64,000 nucleotides of DNA, from contig JADYYY010000011.1 of assembly GCA_020853395.1 (NCBI GenBank), forward strand, positions 248,001-312,000, in the 5' to 3' direction. This DNA comes from Acidobacteriota bacterium. Lineage in GTDB: Bacteria; Acidobacteriota; Vicinamibacteria; Vicinamibacterales; SCN-69-37. Below the pieces are notes generated by a model. The model saw nothing but the letters and a program-made list of their open reading frames with translations. It made no database searches and was not told the origin of the DNA. Below, piece after piece: positions 19,464-28,452 of this stretch. Numbering within the stretch: the first letter of the stretch is position 1; each line of letters begins with the position of its first letter. A program made the position numbers and the translations under genes.

Positions 19464-20787
19464 CAAGAACGGTCCGCCGTTCGAGGTCCGTGGGGCCCGG
19501 TTCGCCGGGCGAGCGAAGCGGAGCGGCCGGCTGACGTTGTCCGCGATGTTCGCGATCGCGTGGGCCGCGACGGCCTTCGCACAGGCACCGCCGGCGGTTC
19601 GGCGTGTGGAGTTCGACGAGGCCGTGCGGATCGCGATCGAACGGAACCCGTCGGTGGCGACGGCGGCGACGGCCGTGTCGGAGGCCGACGCGCGCCTCCA
19701 GGTGGTTCGCGCCACGACGCGTCCTCTCGTCAGCGCGTCCGTCTCGAACACCACGCTCGACGGGTCGCGCGGGTTCAGCGGCGGCGTCACGCAGCCGCAG
19801 AACCAGTTCGCCTTCGGTGCCACCGCGTCGATGCCGCTCCTGGCGGCCGTGCCCTGGGCGCAGGTCTCGCAGGCGCGCGACGAGATCACGGTCGCGACCG
19901 AGACGGCGGCCGACGTGCGCCGGCAGGTCGCCGTCGCCGCCGCGCAGGCCTACCTCGCCGTCGTCGCCGCGCGCCGGCAGCTCGACGTCGACGAGCGCGC
20001 GCTCGAGAACGCCCGCGCGCATCTCGACTACGCGGAGAAGCGCCTGGCCGGCGGCGTCGGCAGCCGCCTCAACCAGTTGCGCGCGGCGCAAGCCGTGTCG
20101 GGCGACGAATCCCGCCTCGAGAACACGCGCCTGGCCCTGCGGCGCGCGCAGGAGGCGCTCGGCGTCGCGCTGGCTGAAGACGGCCCGATCGACGCGGCCG
20201 GCGTGCCGGCCTTCGAACCGCCGCCGTCGGGCGCGGCGGAGGAGTGGATGACCAGGCGCCCCGACCTGCGCGCGCAGACCGCGGCCATCCAATCCGCCGA
20301 GCACGTGATCCGCGACGCCTGGAAGGTCTGGGTGCCGACGGCCTCGGTGGCGTTCACGCCACAGCTCGTCGCTCCAGCGGGGTTGTTCCAGCCGGCGCGC
20401 ACGTGGCGGCTCGCGTTCTCGATCTCACAGCCGGTGTTCGACTCGTCGCCTCGCGCCCAACTGGCGCTGCGCCGCATCGCGCTCGACCGCGCGCAGCTCG
20501 CGCGCACGACGCGCGAGATCGAGGTCCGGGCGGAAATCCGCGTGGCCGAGGAGGCCGTCGCGAGCCAGGAGCGGGCGCTCGAAAGCGCACGGCGGGCGGC
20601 CGACCAGGCCAACGAGGTGCTGCGGATCAGCACGGCCGCCTTCGAGGTCGGCGCGACCACCAACATCGAGGTGATCGACGCGCAGCGTTCCGCCCGCGAC
20701 GCCGAGACAACGGCCGCCATCGCGGAAGATGCCCTTCGACGAGCCCGTCTCGACCTGCTCGTCGCCGTCGGCCGGTTCCCTCAGTAG
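19456..20787 (+). CDS. TolC-like outer membrane efflux channel
   Basis: A 443-residue outer membrane efflux protein (OEP family). After a signal peptide (MFAIAWAATAFAQ) the protein has the two internal repeats of the family, each with long helices (RRVEFDEAVRIAIERNPSV; SQARDEITVATETAADVRRQVAVAAAQAYLAVVAARRQLD), and the second-half markers RRPDLRAQ and EVIDAQRSARDAE. The ATG at 19456 overlaps the pump stop by 8 bp. It completes the tripartite RND system. Confidence 0.92.
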   Translation: MRSKNGPPFEVRGARFAGRAKRSGRLTLSAMFAIAWAATAFAQAPPAVRRVEFDEAVRIAIERNPSVATAATAVSEADARLQVVRATTRPLVSASVSNTTLDGSRGFSGGVTQPQNQFAFGATASMPLLAAVPWAQVSQARDEITVATETAADVRRQVAVAAAQAYLAVVAARRQLDVDERALENARAHLDYAEKRLAGGVGSRLNQLRAAQAVSGDESRLENTRLALRRAQEALGVALAEDGPIDAAGVPAFEPPPSGAAEEWMTRRPDLRAQTAAIQSAEHVIRDAWKVWVPTASVAFTPQLVAPAGLFQPARTWRLAFSISQPVFDSSPRAQLALRRIALDRAQLARTTREIEVRAEIRVAEEAVASQERALESARRAADQANEVLRISTAAFEVGATTNIEVIDAQRSARDAETTAAIAEDALRRARLDLLVAVGRFPQ

Positions 20788-20805
20788 GTCGTCGCCTCCC
20801 AGAAA

Positions 20806-20836
20806 AGTGCAGCCTCGGTGCTTTTGGGGCTGCACT
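20806..20836 (+). terminator. hairpin after the RND operon
   Basis: A perfect 9-bp stem, AGTGCAGCC (20806-20814) and GGCTGCACT (20828-20836), with a 13-nt loop, 18 bp after the channel stop. No U-run follows, so it is either a weak terminator or a 5' element of the thioredoxin gene. Confidence 0.45.
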
Positions 20837-20901
20837 CCGCTTCCACGGGTCTTATCATTGTCATGACGTTGGCAAGCGTTCGACCGCAAGGAAGCAAGTT
20901 C

Positions 20902-21735
20902 GTGGCACTACTGGCTCAACGCGTTCTCCGCCCGCTCCTCCTGGTTCCGGCACTGCTGATCCTCGCTGGTTCCCAGGCTCTCGCACAAACGGCGCTCTCG
21001 TTCGACGTCCCGCGAGACGTCCCGATGACCGTCAAAGCCTTCACCGACCGGCAAGTGGCCGAGAGCCTCGTCGCGCTCGACACCATGCTGGCCGGCGAAA
21101 CCGATCCGGCGAAGTGGGCGCCGCATGCCGAAACCGTGCTGTGGCAGTTCGCGCGATACGTCCAGACTAGACGTCTCAGCGCCTCTCAGGAGCAGCGGGT
21201 GCTGCGCAAGCTCGACGCGCTGGCCGCGGCGCGCCCCGGGCATGCGAGGCTCGTTGCCGGTCCGCGGTTCATGATCAGCTCGCTCACGGTCGGCAAGACC
21301 GCGCCCGACATCGCCGGCAAAGATCTCGACGGCGTGGAGTTCAGGCTCAGCGACTACCGCGGCCGGATCGTCGCGCTCGTCTTCTCCGCCGAGTGGTGCG
21401 GGATCTGTCGCAGTCTTTTCCCGTACGAGCGCCTCATGCTCGAGCTCTACAGGCAGTGGCCGTTCGCGCTGCTCGGCGTGGAGACGGGGTCCACGGCGGC
21501 CGCAGCGAGGCAAGCCAAGGCATCGGAGTCGCTGAACTATCGATCGTGGTGGGACGCGCCGGGGCCCGACGGCCGCGGGCCGATCGCCTCGACCTGGAAT
21601 GTGGGCGGCTATCCAGCCGTCTACGTTATCGACGGCAGCGGTGTGATCCGCTTCGTCGATCTCCGCTACGAGGATCTTCTCAAGGGCGTCCGCCAACTGC
21701 TCTACGAACCGACCGTCGTCGCGAAGAAGCAGTAG
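20902..21735 (+). CDS. TlpA/thioredoxin-like exported protein
   Basis: A 277-residue periplasmic thioredoxin-fold protein. Signal peptide: LRPLLLVPALLILAGSQALAQ. An uncharacterised helical region (about 30-130) precedes a TlpA/AhpC-type domain with GKTAPDIAGKDLDG, the active site EWCGICRS (CxxC), the cis-Pro-containing GGYPAVYVIDG and IRFVDLR. Likely role: thiol-disulfide exchange in the envelope. The GTG at 20902 was chosen because it directly begins the signal peptide and has AAGGAAG 7 nt upstream; an ATG at 20863 is the alternative. A TATCAT -10-like box is at 20853-20858. Confidence 0.8.
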   Translation: MALLAQRVLRPLLLVPALLILAGSQALAQTALSFDVPRDVPMTVKAFTDRQVAESLVALDTMLAGETDPAKWAPHAETVLWQFARYVQTRRLSASQEQRVLRKLDALAAARPGHARLVAGPRFMISSLTVGKTAPDIAGKDLDGVEFRLSDYRGRIVALVFSAEWCGICRSLFPYERLMLELYRQWPFALLGVETGSTAAAARQAKASESLNYRSWWDAPGPDGRGPIASTWNVGGYPAVYVIDGSGVIRFVDLRYEDLLKGVRQLLYEPTVVAKKQ

Positions 21736-21791
21736 GTCTGGCTCGTCGGCGGCCGTGGCGTGACCGCTCGGAACGGTGCGATCGTACGGCC

Positions 21792-21840
21792 GTTCTGAGC
21801 GGCGGGTATCGAAGCATTGCCTCGAACCGCCGCTCAGAAC
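21792..21840. terminator. bidirectional terminator hairpin
   Basis: A perfect 14-bp inverted repeat (GTTCTGAGCGGCGG, 21792-21805; complement 21827-21840) with a 21-nt loop that itself has a TCGA/TCGA pairing. It lies between the convergent ends of the thioredoxin-like gene and the small exported protein gene. No U-run on either side. Confidence 0.7.
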
Positions 21841-21875
21841 TCACCTCACACCAACACGCACACCTCGAAGCCGTT

Positions 21876-22514
21876 CTAGTCAGCCGACGAGCAGGTGTCG
21901 CTGATCTTCGTCACGCTCTTCGCCGTCAGGCGCGCGAGCTTGCTCTCGTCGTGATGCGCGCTCGCGGAGCTGGAGCTGCTCGAGCTCGGCGCGCTCATGC
22001 TGCCCGCGCTGCTCCCGGGATTCGCGCTGCTGCTCCCTGCGCTGCCGTATCCGGCGCCGGAGCTGCTGGGCGATCCGATCGAGCTGCCCGCGGCCGATGC
22101 CACGGTTCCGATGATCGTCACCTGGTGGTTGACCTGCGTCTTCAGGTTCAGCGAGGTCGCTCCATCGATCACGTACGTCTGACCCGCACTCGCCACCGAC
22201 GACATGCTCGACGAGCTCGCGCCAGGCTGGCTCGCCGATCCCGATGACGGCCGGGCAGACGATGAGATGGAGCCACCACTTGACGTCTTGGCGTTCTCCA
22301 GCAGGAACGTATCAGGGTTGGAGCCCTGGATGAGACAGCCCGTGACCGTCACGTTCTGCTCGCGCTCCGCCGCTGATGGCATCGCTGGCTGCTGAGAGGG
22401 TGACGAGGACGGGGACTGCGCTGACGGCGACCCGGACGAGGGGGACCCCTGTGCGGCCACGAGCGTTCCGGCAATCGCCACGCTGGCCAACACGCCAAAC
22501 AGGTTCCGCTTCAT
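21876..22514 (-). CDS. small exported Ser-rich protein, acidobacterial OB-like domain
   Basis: A 212-residue exported protein with signal peptide (LFGVLASVAIAGTLVAAQ). Two conserved stretches, NVTVTGCLIQGSNPDTFLLENA and TYVIDGATSLNLKTQVNHQVTIIGTV, form an OB-like beta-barrel pattern seen in small acidobacterial secreted proteins (DUF5818-like). They are interrupted by a Ser/Pro/Gly linker at three places, including a run of Ser near the C-terminus. No enzyme motif. The start has an excellent AAAGGAG 6 nt upstream. Function unknown. Confidence 0.75.
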   Translation of the reverse strand: MKRNLFGVLASVAIAGTLVAAQGSPSSGSPSAQSPSSSPSQQPAMPSAAEREQNVTVTGCLIQGSNPDTFLLENAKTSSGGSISSSARPSSGSASQPGASSSSMSSVASAGQTYVIDGATSLNLKTQVNHQVTIIGTVASAAGSSIGSPSSSGAGYGSAGSSSANPGSSAGSMSAPSSSSSSSASAHHDESKLARLTAKSVTKISDTCSSAD

Positions 22515-22728
22515 GACTTGCTCCTTTTGAACACACCACGAGCCGGGGAGCATGTTCTGAACAGTCCTGGGGAGTGCGACGGTGGGTTGAAGACCAAACG
22601 GCGTACCAGACAGGGCGCGCCTCGAAGGGACACGGCGCAGCCAGGCCGGTCCGCCATCGTGTAAGGGGTCCATGTAACTTGTGCCGGCGGCAGGTAAAAC
22701 CACCAGACCGGCGGCGGGCCGCTTTGTG

Positions 22729-22734
22729 TATCAT
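22729..22734 (+). promoter_or_regulatory. -10-like TATCAT of the coiled-coil protein gene
   Basis: TATCAT preceded by TGTG and ending 6 nt before the GTG start; suggests a leaderless transcript. Confidence 0.45.
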
Positions 22735-22740
22735 GCGCGC

Positions 22741-24090
22741 GTGGAGCCCGGCACCATCGATCTTCACGGCCAGATCGACCAGATGAACGCCGCGCTGCGC
22801 GAATGGCGTCAGGCCCAGCTCCAGTTGGAACCGCTCGAGGCCAGGCTGAAGCTGCTCACCGAGCGTGGTGCCGAGCTGCTGGACCGGTGGGCCGCCGTCG
22901 ACCAGCGTCACGCCCAGGCCATCGCCGACGTCGAGGCGCGACTGCGCGAGTTTCGGGACGTCGAGAGCCGGCTCCAGCACGAAGCGCTGGACCGGCTGCG
23001 CGGATTCGAGCGCGCGATCCAGCACGAGTGGGCCGCCGTGCGCGACATGCACGAGGAGCCGCTGCGGCAGGTGCGGGCGCAGGCGCTCGCGCTCGCGGAA
23101 ACCTGCCGGGCCACGGCCGACCTGTCCCTGCGGAGCTACGAGCGCGCGGAGGCGCGGCTGGCCGCACTCGAATCGGACCTGCGTGCCGACGTCTCCGCGC
23201 TCACGCGCGAGGTGCGCACGGCGCTCGGCCTCGTACAGGGCGGCCAGGCGCTCGCGCCGCCCGCCGCGCCGTTTCCGCTCGACAGCGTGCTGAAGATTCA
23301 CGAGGAGGAACGCGAGGTTCAGCGAGGTCCCGTGCCTGTGCCTCGACCTCAGGCGGCGCTGCCTGCGGTCGTCGAGCCGGCCGCACCGCCGCCTGAACTG
23401 CCGCCGATCGACGTGCCCGTCGCGCCGTTCCGTTTGCGCGAAGTCCCCCGGCCCGAATCGCCCCACGCGGAGCCTCCGCCCGCCGATGCGGTCCGCAGTC
23501 TCTTCGGCCGTCGCGTCGCTGCCGGCGGCGTCGTGCTCGTTCTTGCGATCGCCGCGTGGGGCGGCACCGTACTGGTTCGACAACTGAGAGAGACGGCGGA
23601 GCGCGCAGCCAACGCCGAGCGTACGGCTGCCGCGATGGACGCCCAGTTGACCGCGGCCCGCGCCGAGCTCCAGCGGCAGGGCGATGCCGCAGCTCGCGCG
23701 ATGGAGCGCGCCACGCTCCTCGGTGACGTGCTCGCGGCACCCGACCTGTTCCGATTCCCGCTCGTCGGCACCGAGGCGGCATCCGGCGCGTCCGGCCACG
23801 TGATCTGGAGCCGGTCCCGCGGAATCGCCGTCAGCGTCTTCGGGCTGGCGTCTCCGGGCGCGGGCTCGACCCATCAGGTCTGGTTGACGTCGCCCGAAGG
23901 CGCCGTGCACGTGGGCCAGCTCGTGCCGGATGCCAACGGCGCATCGCTCGTGACCCGCAACCCCGCGTCGCTGCCTCGGCCGGTGACCGGCGTGCAGGTC
24001 ACGCTCGAGCGAGCCGACAGCATCGGCCGCGTCCCGGCCGGACCGCTGCTGCTCGCGCGGGCGCCGCAGCCCGCTCCCGCCAGCGAATGA
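22741..24090 (+). CDS. coiled-coil membrane protein with RskA-like C-terminal domain
   Basis: A 449-residue protein of unusual layout. Residues 5-165 are a long Glu/Arg/Leu coiled coil; 180-240 a Pro-rich linker; about 255-278 a single membrane helix (GGVVLVLAIAAWGGTVLV); 280-320 a second short coiled coil; and 325-440 a beta-rich domain resembling the extracytoplasmic part of anti-sigma-K factors (RGIAVSVFGLASPGAGSTHQVWL, GAVHVGQL). No zinc-binding anti-sigma motif is present at the N-terminus, so it is probably not a classical anti-sigma factor. The GTG at 22741 lies 6 nt after TATCAT. It overlaps the next gene by ATGA. Confidence 0.7.
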   Translation: MEPGTIDLHGQIDQMNAALREWRQAQLQLEPLEARLKLLTERGAELLDRWAAVDQRHAQAIADVEARLREFRDVESRLQHEALDRLRGFERAIQHEWAAVRDMHEEPLRQVRAQALALAETCRATADLSLRSYERAEARLAALESDLRADVSALTREVRTALGLVQGGQALAPPAAPFPLDSVLKIHEEEREVQRGPVPVPRPQAALPAVVEPAAPPPELPPIDVPVAPFRLREVPRPESPHAEPPPADAVRSLFGRRVAAGGVVLVLAIAAWGGTVLVRQLRETAERAANAERTAAAMDAQLTAARAELQRQGDAAARAMERATLLGDVLAAPDLFRFPLVGTEAASGASGHVIWSRSRGIAVSVFGLASPGAGSTHQVWLTSPEGAVHVGQLVPDANGASLVTRNPASLPRPVTGVQVTLERADSIGRVPAGPLLLARAPQPAPASE

Positions 24091-25250
24091 CTCTGTCGCT
24101 CAGCCAGTTGCTCCTGCTGCTCGGGCGGCTCGACGACGATCCGGCGTTCGACAGCGCCACGGAGCGGCTGCGACGATTTCTGCGGGAATACGGACGTGAC
24201 GCCGAGCTGGTGCGCGGGTGGATCGCGCAAGCCCGGCACGTGCCCGGCGAACAGTACGAGCGCGTGTTGCGGGACCTCGTCTGTTGGCTGGGGCATGCGC
24301 TGGGGTTCGACGTGACGTTCCCCGACACGAGCGGACGGTCGGGCGCGCTTCGATGGGGCCGCTGGCGATCCCCATCGTCCCACGAGCTCGCCGTCGTGGT
24401 GCAGTCTCCCTGGAGCGGATCGCCGACGCCGGTGGAGGTGCAGCACGTGCTCGAGGCCGGCCGGGAGCTCGCGAACATCGCGGCACCGTTGCTCGTGCGG
24501 TTGACGCCTCCGGCCGAGCGGGCACCTGGCGCGCGTCCCGACGTCTACGGGATCTCGGTGATCGATCTCGAGTCGCTGCTGCGGCTGTCGGACCTCGTCG
24601 CGCGCGGCGCCCTACCTCATGCTGACGTGCTGGCCGTGCTCGAGGCTGGGGTCCCGCTCAATCGGATCGTCGACGCGCTCGACCGCTCAGTGGATCGACA
24701 CGAGGCCGCGGCCTCGGACCGCGCCGAGCCGGCTGTCGATGCCGGCGTGAAGCCGCCGCGGTACTGGGTTGCGGGCGTGGTCCCGGACATCGGCATGACG
24801 TCCGAGGAGTTCCTGAAGATCGTGGTGGCCGGGCGGCAGGTGGTCGGGCTCGGCGAGAGCTCTGACGGTCAGCGCGTCAGCCCGGGCGACGGTCTCTGCT
24901 TCTTCGTGCCGCCCAAGGGCGTCGTCGGTCATGCCACCGTGACGTCGGAGGTCGGCGCGGCCGTGTTGCGCGACCATCGGCGCTTCCGGCAGGTCGTCGA
25001 GCTGGAGCAGATCGACCTGCACGTCTCCACGCCGGCGCCGCTCGATTCCGAGACGGTGCTGCGTGTGCGCCGCGCCACGCCGGTGGGCCGGTCGGCGCCG
25101 ATGCTCGTGCCGATCTCGTTCGACAGCTATCTCATGCTGACGTCGACGGTAGGCGCCCGGACCGGGCCGGGCAACGGGCTTCGCGAGCGCGATCTCGACG
25201 CGCCGGCCGCGTCAACGCGACGGGGCGAGGATGATCGGGACGTCCTTTGA
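24087..25250 (+). CDS. hypothetical protein with EVE/PUA-like domain
   Basis: A 387-residue cytoplasmic protein. Residues 1-60 are helical. Residues 65-140 (GFDVTF..HELAVVVQSPW..VEVQHVLEAGRE) have a restriction-endonuclease-like beta-alpha pattern but no sure catalytic PD-(D/E)xK. Residues 225-320 begin RYWVAGVVPDI and run through EFLKIVVAGRQVVGLGE and PGDGLCFFVPPKGVVGHATV, resembling EVE/PUA-like domains that read modified bases. Both assignments are by pattern only. It is coupled to the coiled-coil gene by ATGA and its 3' end overlaps the convergent TonB-C-like gene by 39 bp. Confidence 0.55.
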   Translation: MTLSLSQLLLLLGRLDDDPAFDSATERLRRFLREYGRDAELVRGWIAQARHVPGEQYERVLRDLVCWLGHALGFDVTFPDTSGRSGALRWGRWRSPSSHELAVVVQSPWSGSPTPVEVQHVLEAGRELANIAAPLLVRLTPPAERAPGARPDVYGISVIDLESLLRLSDLVARGALPHADVLAVLEAGVPLNRIVDALDRSVDRHEAAASDRAEPAVDAGVKPPRYWVAGVVPDIGMTSEEFLKIVVAGRQVVGLGESSDGQRVSPGDGLCFFVPPKGVVGHATVTSEVGAAVLRDHRRFRQVVELEQIDLHVSTPAPLDSETVLRVRRATPVGRSAPMLVPISFDSYLMLTSTVGARTGPGNGLRERDLDAPAASTRRGEDDRDVL

Positions 25251-26126
25251 GTACCTGACCGGCGTGCCGGCCTTCGTCGCAGGCCGGAACACCCACTGTT
25301 TCGCGGCGTCCAACAGCAGCGGATCGTAGCCGCCGCCGATCGGCTCGGCGAGCGACGCCGATTCCACCTGGCCGCCCTCGTTGATCGTCAGCCGCAGGAT
25401 GCCGCGCAGTTCGCGTGCCGCGAACGCGGCGTTCGGCGGTCGCCACGGCGGCAGACGGCGGCTGACCTCGACGGCGGGGATCACGTCGGCGTCCGCGATC
25501 GAGTAGATCTCGGGCGTGCCGGGTGCCCGAGCCGGCGTTGGCGCAGCGGCAGCGACCGCCGGCGGCGACGCGCCGCTCGGCGCCGGCTTCTTCGTGGCGA
25601 GCTCGGCTTCGGCCAGCTTGAGGAAGCCGTCGGCGAGCATCCCGAGGTCCGTCATGCCGTTCGCGGCCTGATCCATGTCCTCGTCGGTGAGCAGCCGCTG
25701 CAGGATCTTGAGGTCCGCCGCGGCGGCCTCGAAGTCCTTCTGATCGAAGCTGCGCTTCGCGCGGACGTACGTCGTGCGCGCCGTTTCGGGCAGCACGCGC
25801 TTCCGCACCGCGTGGAACATGGTCACGAGCCGCGGCGAGACGTCCGCTTCCGACATCCTGAAGAGCGGGCGGCGCTTCACGAGAGATTCGAGCGACTGCT
25901 CGGTCTCCGTCGTCCGGCCCAGCGCGAGCAGGCACAACGCGCGGTACTGATCGGCTTCGTCGACCGCGGCGAGATCCTCGATCGCCGAGAGCTTCGCGAG
26001 CGCTTCTTCATACGACCCCGCGGCGTACAGCGCCTTCGCCTCCGTGAGGTCCGCGCCGGATGCGGCACGCTCCTGCGGCGCCGCGCCGAGCGCCAGCCAG
26101 ATCAGCAGCCCCCATGCGGCGATCAT
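25212..26126 (-). CDS. exported TPR-like protein with TonB C-terminal domain
   Basis: A 304-residue exported protein: signal peptide (MIAAWGLLIWLALGAA), tetratricopeptide-like helices (residues 25-175; ALYAAGSYEEALAKL, ALCLLALGRTTETEQSLESL), a Pro/Ala linker, and a C-terminal TonB-like domain (LRGILRLTINEGGQVESASLAEPIGGGYDPLLLDAAKQWVFRPA, broken here across two motif halves). It lacks the N-terminal anchor and long Pro-rich spacer of a real TonB, so energy transduction is not certain. Its ATG overlaps the stop of the pseudokinase gene (ATGA), so the two are made together. Confidence 0.75.
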   Translation of the reverse strand: MIAAWGLLIWLALGAAPQERAASGADLTEAKALYAAGSYEEALAKLSAIEDLAAVDEADQYRALCLLALGRTTETEQSLESLVKRRPLFRMSEADVSPRLVTMFHAVRKRVLPETARTTYVRAKRSFDQKDFEAAAADLKILQRLLTDEDMDQAANGMTDLGMLADGFLKLAEAELATKKPAPSGASPPAVAAAAPTPARAPGTPEIYSIADADVIPAVEVSRRLPPWRPPNAAFAARELRGILRLTINEGGQVESASLAEPIGGGYDPLLLDAAKQWVFRPATKAGTPVRYSKDVPIILAPSR

Positions 26127-28123
26127 TTCGTGAGATCCACCACGACTCTCACGGGAGTTCTCGCGTGCACGACGACGGCCTGGCGACGTTCGCCGAGCTG
26201 CGGATGTCGCCAGATGACGTCGTGCTGGCCGACCGGCACCGCCACGTTCGCCACTGGCGTCGTGCCGAGCGGCTGATTGTCGAGCCAGACGTTCGCCCAG
26301 GGCAGCGCGTTCAACGACAGCGATCCGTTCGGCACCGGGACGCGCGCCGACACCGTCTTGCCGGCCTCGACGTCCACGGTCAGCGTGTCCTGGATGCCGA
26401 GCTGCGGGCTGCTGAGCTCGAGCCGGTGCGTGCCGGCCGGCAGCATCAGGCGGCTCGCCTTGGTCGTGCCGAGGAGGCTGCCTCCCTCCGAGACCTGCAG
26501 ATCCAGCGGCGTGTCGAACGCCACCCATCCGCCAGCCGACCCGAGCGCGCCGAGCGAGACCATCAACGTAGACGTCGAGCCTGACGCCACGTTGACGGTG
26601 CGTCGCGTGACCGTGGGACCTGACGTGAGGACGATGCCGTGTTCGCCGGGCGGCAGCGTCAGGGTCAACGGCGTGGTGCCCCGAGGGCTGCCATCGATCG
26701 CGACGCGTGCTCCCGACGGGTCGGACGTGATCTCGAGCCGCCCCGTCGTTGCCGCAGCGGCCGGGCCGGTCACCGCGGCGGATGCTGCGGGCGACGCAGG
26801 GACGGGCGTCGTCTGCGGCGCCGGCGTCTGGACGACCGGCGTCACGTGCGTCTCGGCGGTCTGCGGCGGTGCCGGTGTCCGCCAGGCGCGCACGAGCAGC
26901 GCGCTCAACGCCACGATCACGAGCGCTTCGACGACGGCGACGGCGGCGAGCAACGGCTGCCGGCGCGCGCGAGGCGCCACCGGCGGCGCGGCCGGGATCG
27001 TCGCTGGTGCCGCGGTGCGGATCGGCGCCGGGCTCGTAGGCGCGACGGGCGCGGTCGCGACCACCTGCTCTGGCGGGAACGCCTGCGCATCGCGATCGCG
27101 GCGGTCCGGGACGACGCTCCCGAAGTCGAACTCGTCTGGATCCGGAGACGCTGGCGGCGGCTCGGCATCGTCCGGCTGGGTGTTCGCGTCGGGGTTGATC
27201 GGAACGACAGTGGGACGAGGCGCGTCTGCAGACATGAGCGTGAGGGGTTTGATGTCAGCGGCCCGAACGCGCTTCTGGCGAGAGCCGCCCGCCAGCTCGC
27301 CGCTGGGCCAGGAGTGAACGACTTCGGCCGCTTCGGCGGCGGTCTCGAAGGGGGTGGCGAGCCGGAGCGCCCGGTCGAGCCAGGAGCGCAGGTGCGGATA
27401 GGCTGGGCCCCACGGCATTGCCGACTGCTCGTCGAGCAGCGCGGCGAGCTCGGCGGCCGGCGTGTTTGCAGCGACCGGCCGCCCGACGAGCAGGCTCAAT
27501 CCGAGCAACCCGAGCTGCATGAGATCGAGCCGCTGATCCAGCCGGCCGTCGTCACCGACCGCCAGCCCGAACTCCGTGCGCAGACGCTCGGCAGGGAACT
27601 GGAGCGCCGACAGACCGCCGCCGAGCGCGCACTCGGCGATCACCAGCCGTCCGGCCGGCGTGACGAGCACACGGCCGGCGCTGAGCGTGCCATGCGCCAG
27701 CCCGGGCCCGTGCGCGTGCAGGTCCGCGAGAGCCGGCGCGAGCTGGCCCAGCAAGTCGGCCGCGAAGCCGGCACCTCTGGCTTCGGTGAGCATCTCCGAC
27801 AGCCGCCGGCCCATCACGTGCGTCGACACGAGGGCCAGACCGTCGTCGTCGCCGAGCCGCCTCACCGACCGCGCGCCGGCAAGATGCTCGTGATGCAGCG
27901 ACCGCAGCACCTCGACGCGGTCGCGCAGGGCCGTTTCGAAGGCGGGCGCATCGAAGCCGCTGCGGAATCGCAACAGCTCCAGGTCGCCGGCCGTCGTGTT
28001 GTCGAACATGAGGAGCCGGTCGCCGAACGCGTCCGACCATCCGGGCGTGTACCAACTGGCGACCTCTGCATGGCCGCCGGGCACCCGGGTGGGCTGGAGA
28101 CCGAACAGGGACGAGCGACTCAT
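26123..28123 (-). CDS. membrane pseudokinase with PEGA domains
   Basis: A 666-residue protein. Residues 30-280 keep the outline of a Ser/Thr kinase, but the catalytic loop reads HGTLSAGRVLV instead of [10 protein letters not shown] and the DFG position reads IAECAL, so phosphotransfer is unlikely. A Pro/Asp-rich linker, a membrane helix (about 393-415, AVVEALVIVALSALLV) and three PEGA-type beta-domains follow (TTGRLEITSDPSGARVAIDG; WVAFDTPLDLQVSEGG; NGSLSLNALPWANVWLDNQ). PEGA domains are surface or periplasmic beta-sandwiches. A scaffold that links a cytoplasmic signal to envelope PEGA domains is a reasonable inference. Confidence 0.82.
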   Translation of the reverse strand: MSRSSLFGLQPTRVPGGHAEVASWYTPGWSDAFGDRLLMFDNTTAGDLELLRFRSGFDAPAFETALRDRVEVLRSLHHEHLAGARSVRRLGDDDGLALVSTHVMGRRLSEMLTEARGAGFAADLLGQLAPALADLHAHGPGLAHGTLSAGRVLVTPAGRLVIAECALGGGLSALQFPAERLRTEFGLAVGDDGRLDQRLDLMQLGLLGLSLLVGRPVAANTPAAELAALLDEQSAMPWGPAYPHLRSWLDRALRLATPFETAAEAAEVVHSWPSGELAGGSRQKRVRAADIKPLTLMSADAPRPTVVPINPDANTQPDDAEPPPASPDPDEFDFGSVVPDRRDRDAQAFPPEQVVATAPVAPTSPAPIRTAAPATIPAAPPVAPRARRQPLLAAVAVVEALVIVALSALLVRAWRTPAPPQTAETHVTPVVQTPAPQTTPVPASPAASAAVTGPAAAATTGRLEITSDPSGARVAIDGSPRGTTPLTLTLPPGEHGIVLTSGPTVTRRTVNVASGSTSTLMVSLGALGSAGGWVAFDTPLDLQVSEGGSLLGTTKASRLMLPAGTHRLELSSPQLGIQDTLTVDVEAGKTVSARVPVPNGSLSLNALPWANVWLDNQPLGTTPVANVAVPVGQHDVIWRHPQLGERRQAVVVHARTPVRVVVDLTK

Positions 28124-28452
28124 GGCAAATGACGCCGGCTAACGTGCACTTTCGGCTGTGGAGGTGACGATCCAGGCCGCGGGACAGAGAGCTCCGGCGG
28201 CGGGTCCATTGTCCACGATCGCCCCCACGAGTCAAGGATTAGATCGCACCGATTCGATCGCACCGGCGGTGTAGGTTCCGGCCGTCGTGGCCGGCGCCGC
28301 GGCGGCCTTTCTCAGGGTCGCCTCGACCGGCCCTCGACGGCCCAGCCCCGGCCCGCGCACGCCCCGCCGCCGGCGCGGCTGGCGGTTTGCTCCGCGCTGG
28401 TCTATAAAGGTGCCGCTCGTCAGTCTCATCTGCCCTGTCTGCGGGAGGCGTC
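28124..28452. other. intergenic region between divergent genes
   Basis: No gene is seen. It holds a direct repeat GATCGCACCG at 28242-28251 and 28256-28265 (14-bp spacing), a GC-rich stretch, and a TATAAA -10-like box at 28403-28408 about 45 nt before the isomerase start; the -35 is weak. Confidence 0.4.

Noticed and set aside
15693-19889. very long open frame on the minus strand
   Set aside because: It is antisense to the RND pump and channel genes, which have clear family motifs; the antisense product is a low-complexity Arg/His/Asp-rich sequence caused by high GC.
25212-26126. a true TonB energy transducer
   Set aside because: The C-terminal domain fits but there is a cleavable signal, TPR-like helices and no long Pro-rich periplasmic spacer, and no ExbB/ExbD genes are nearby.
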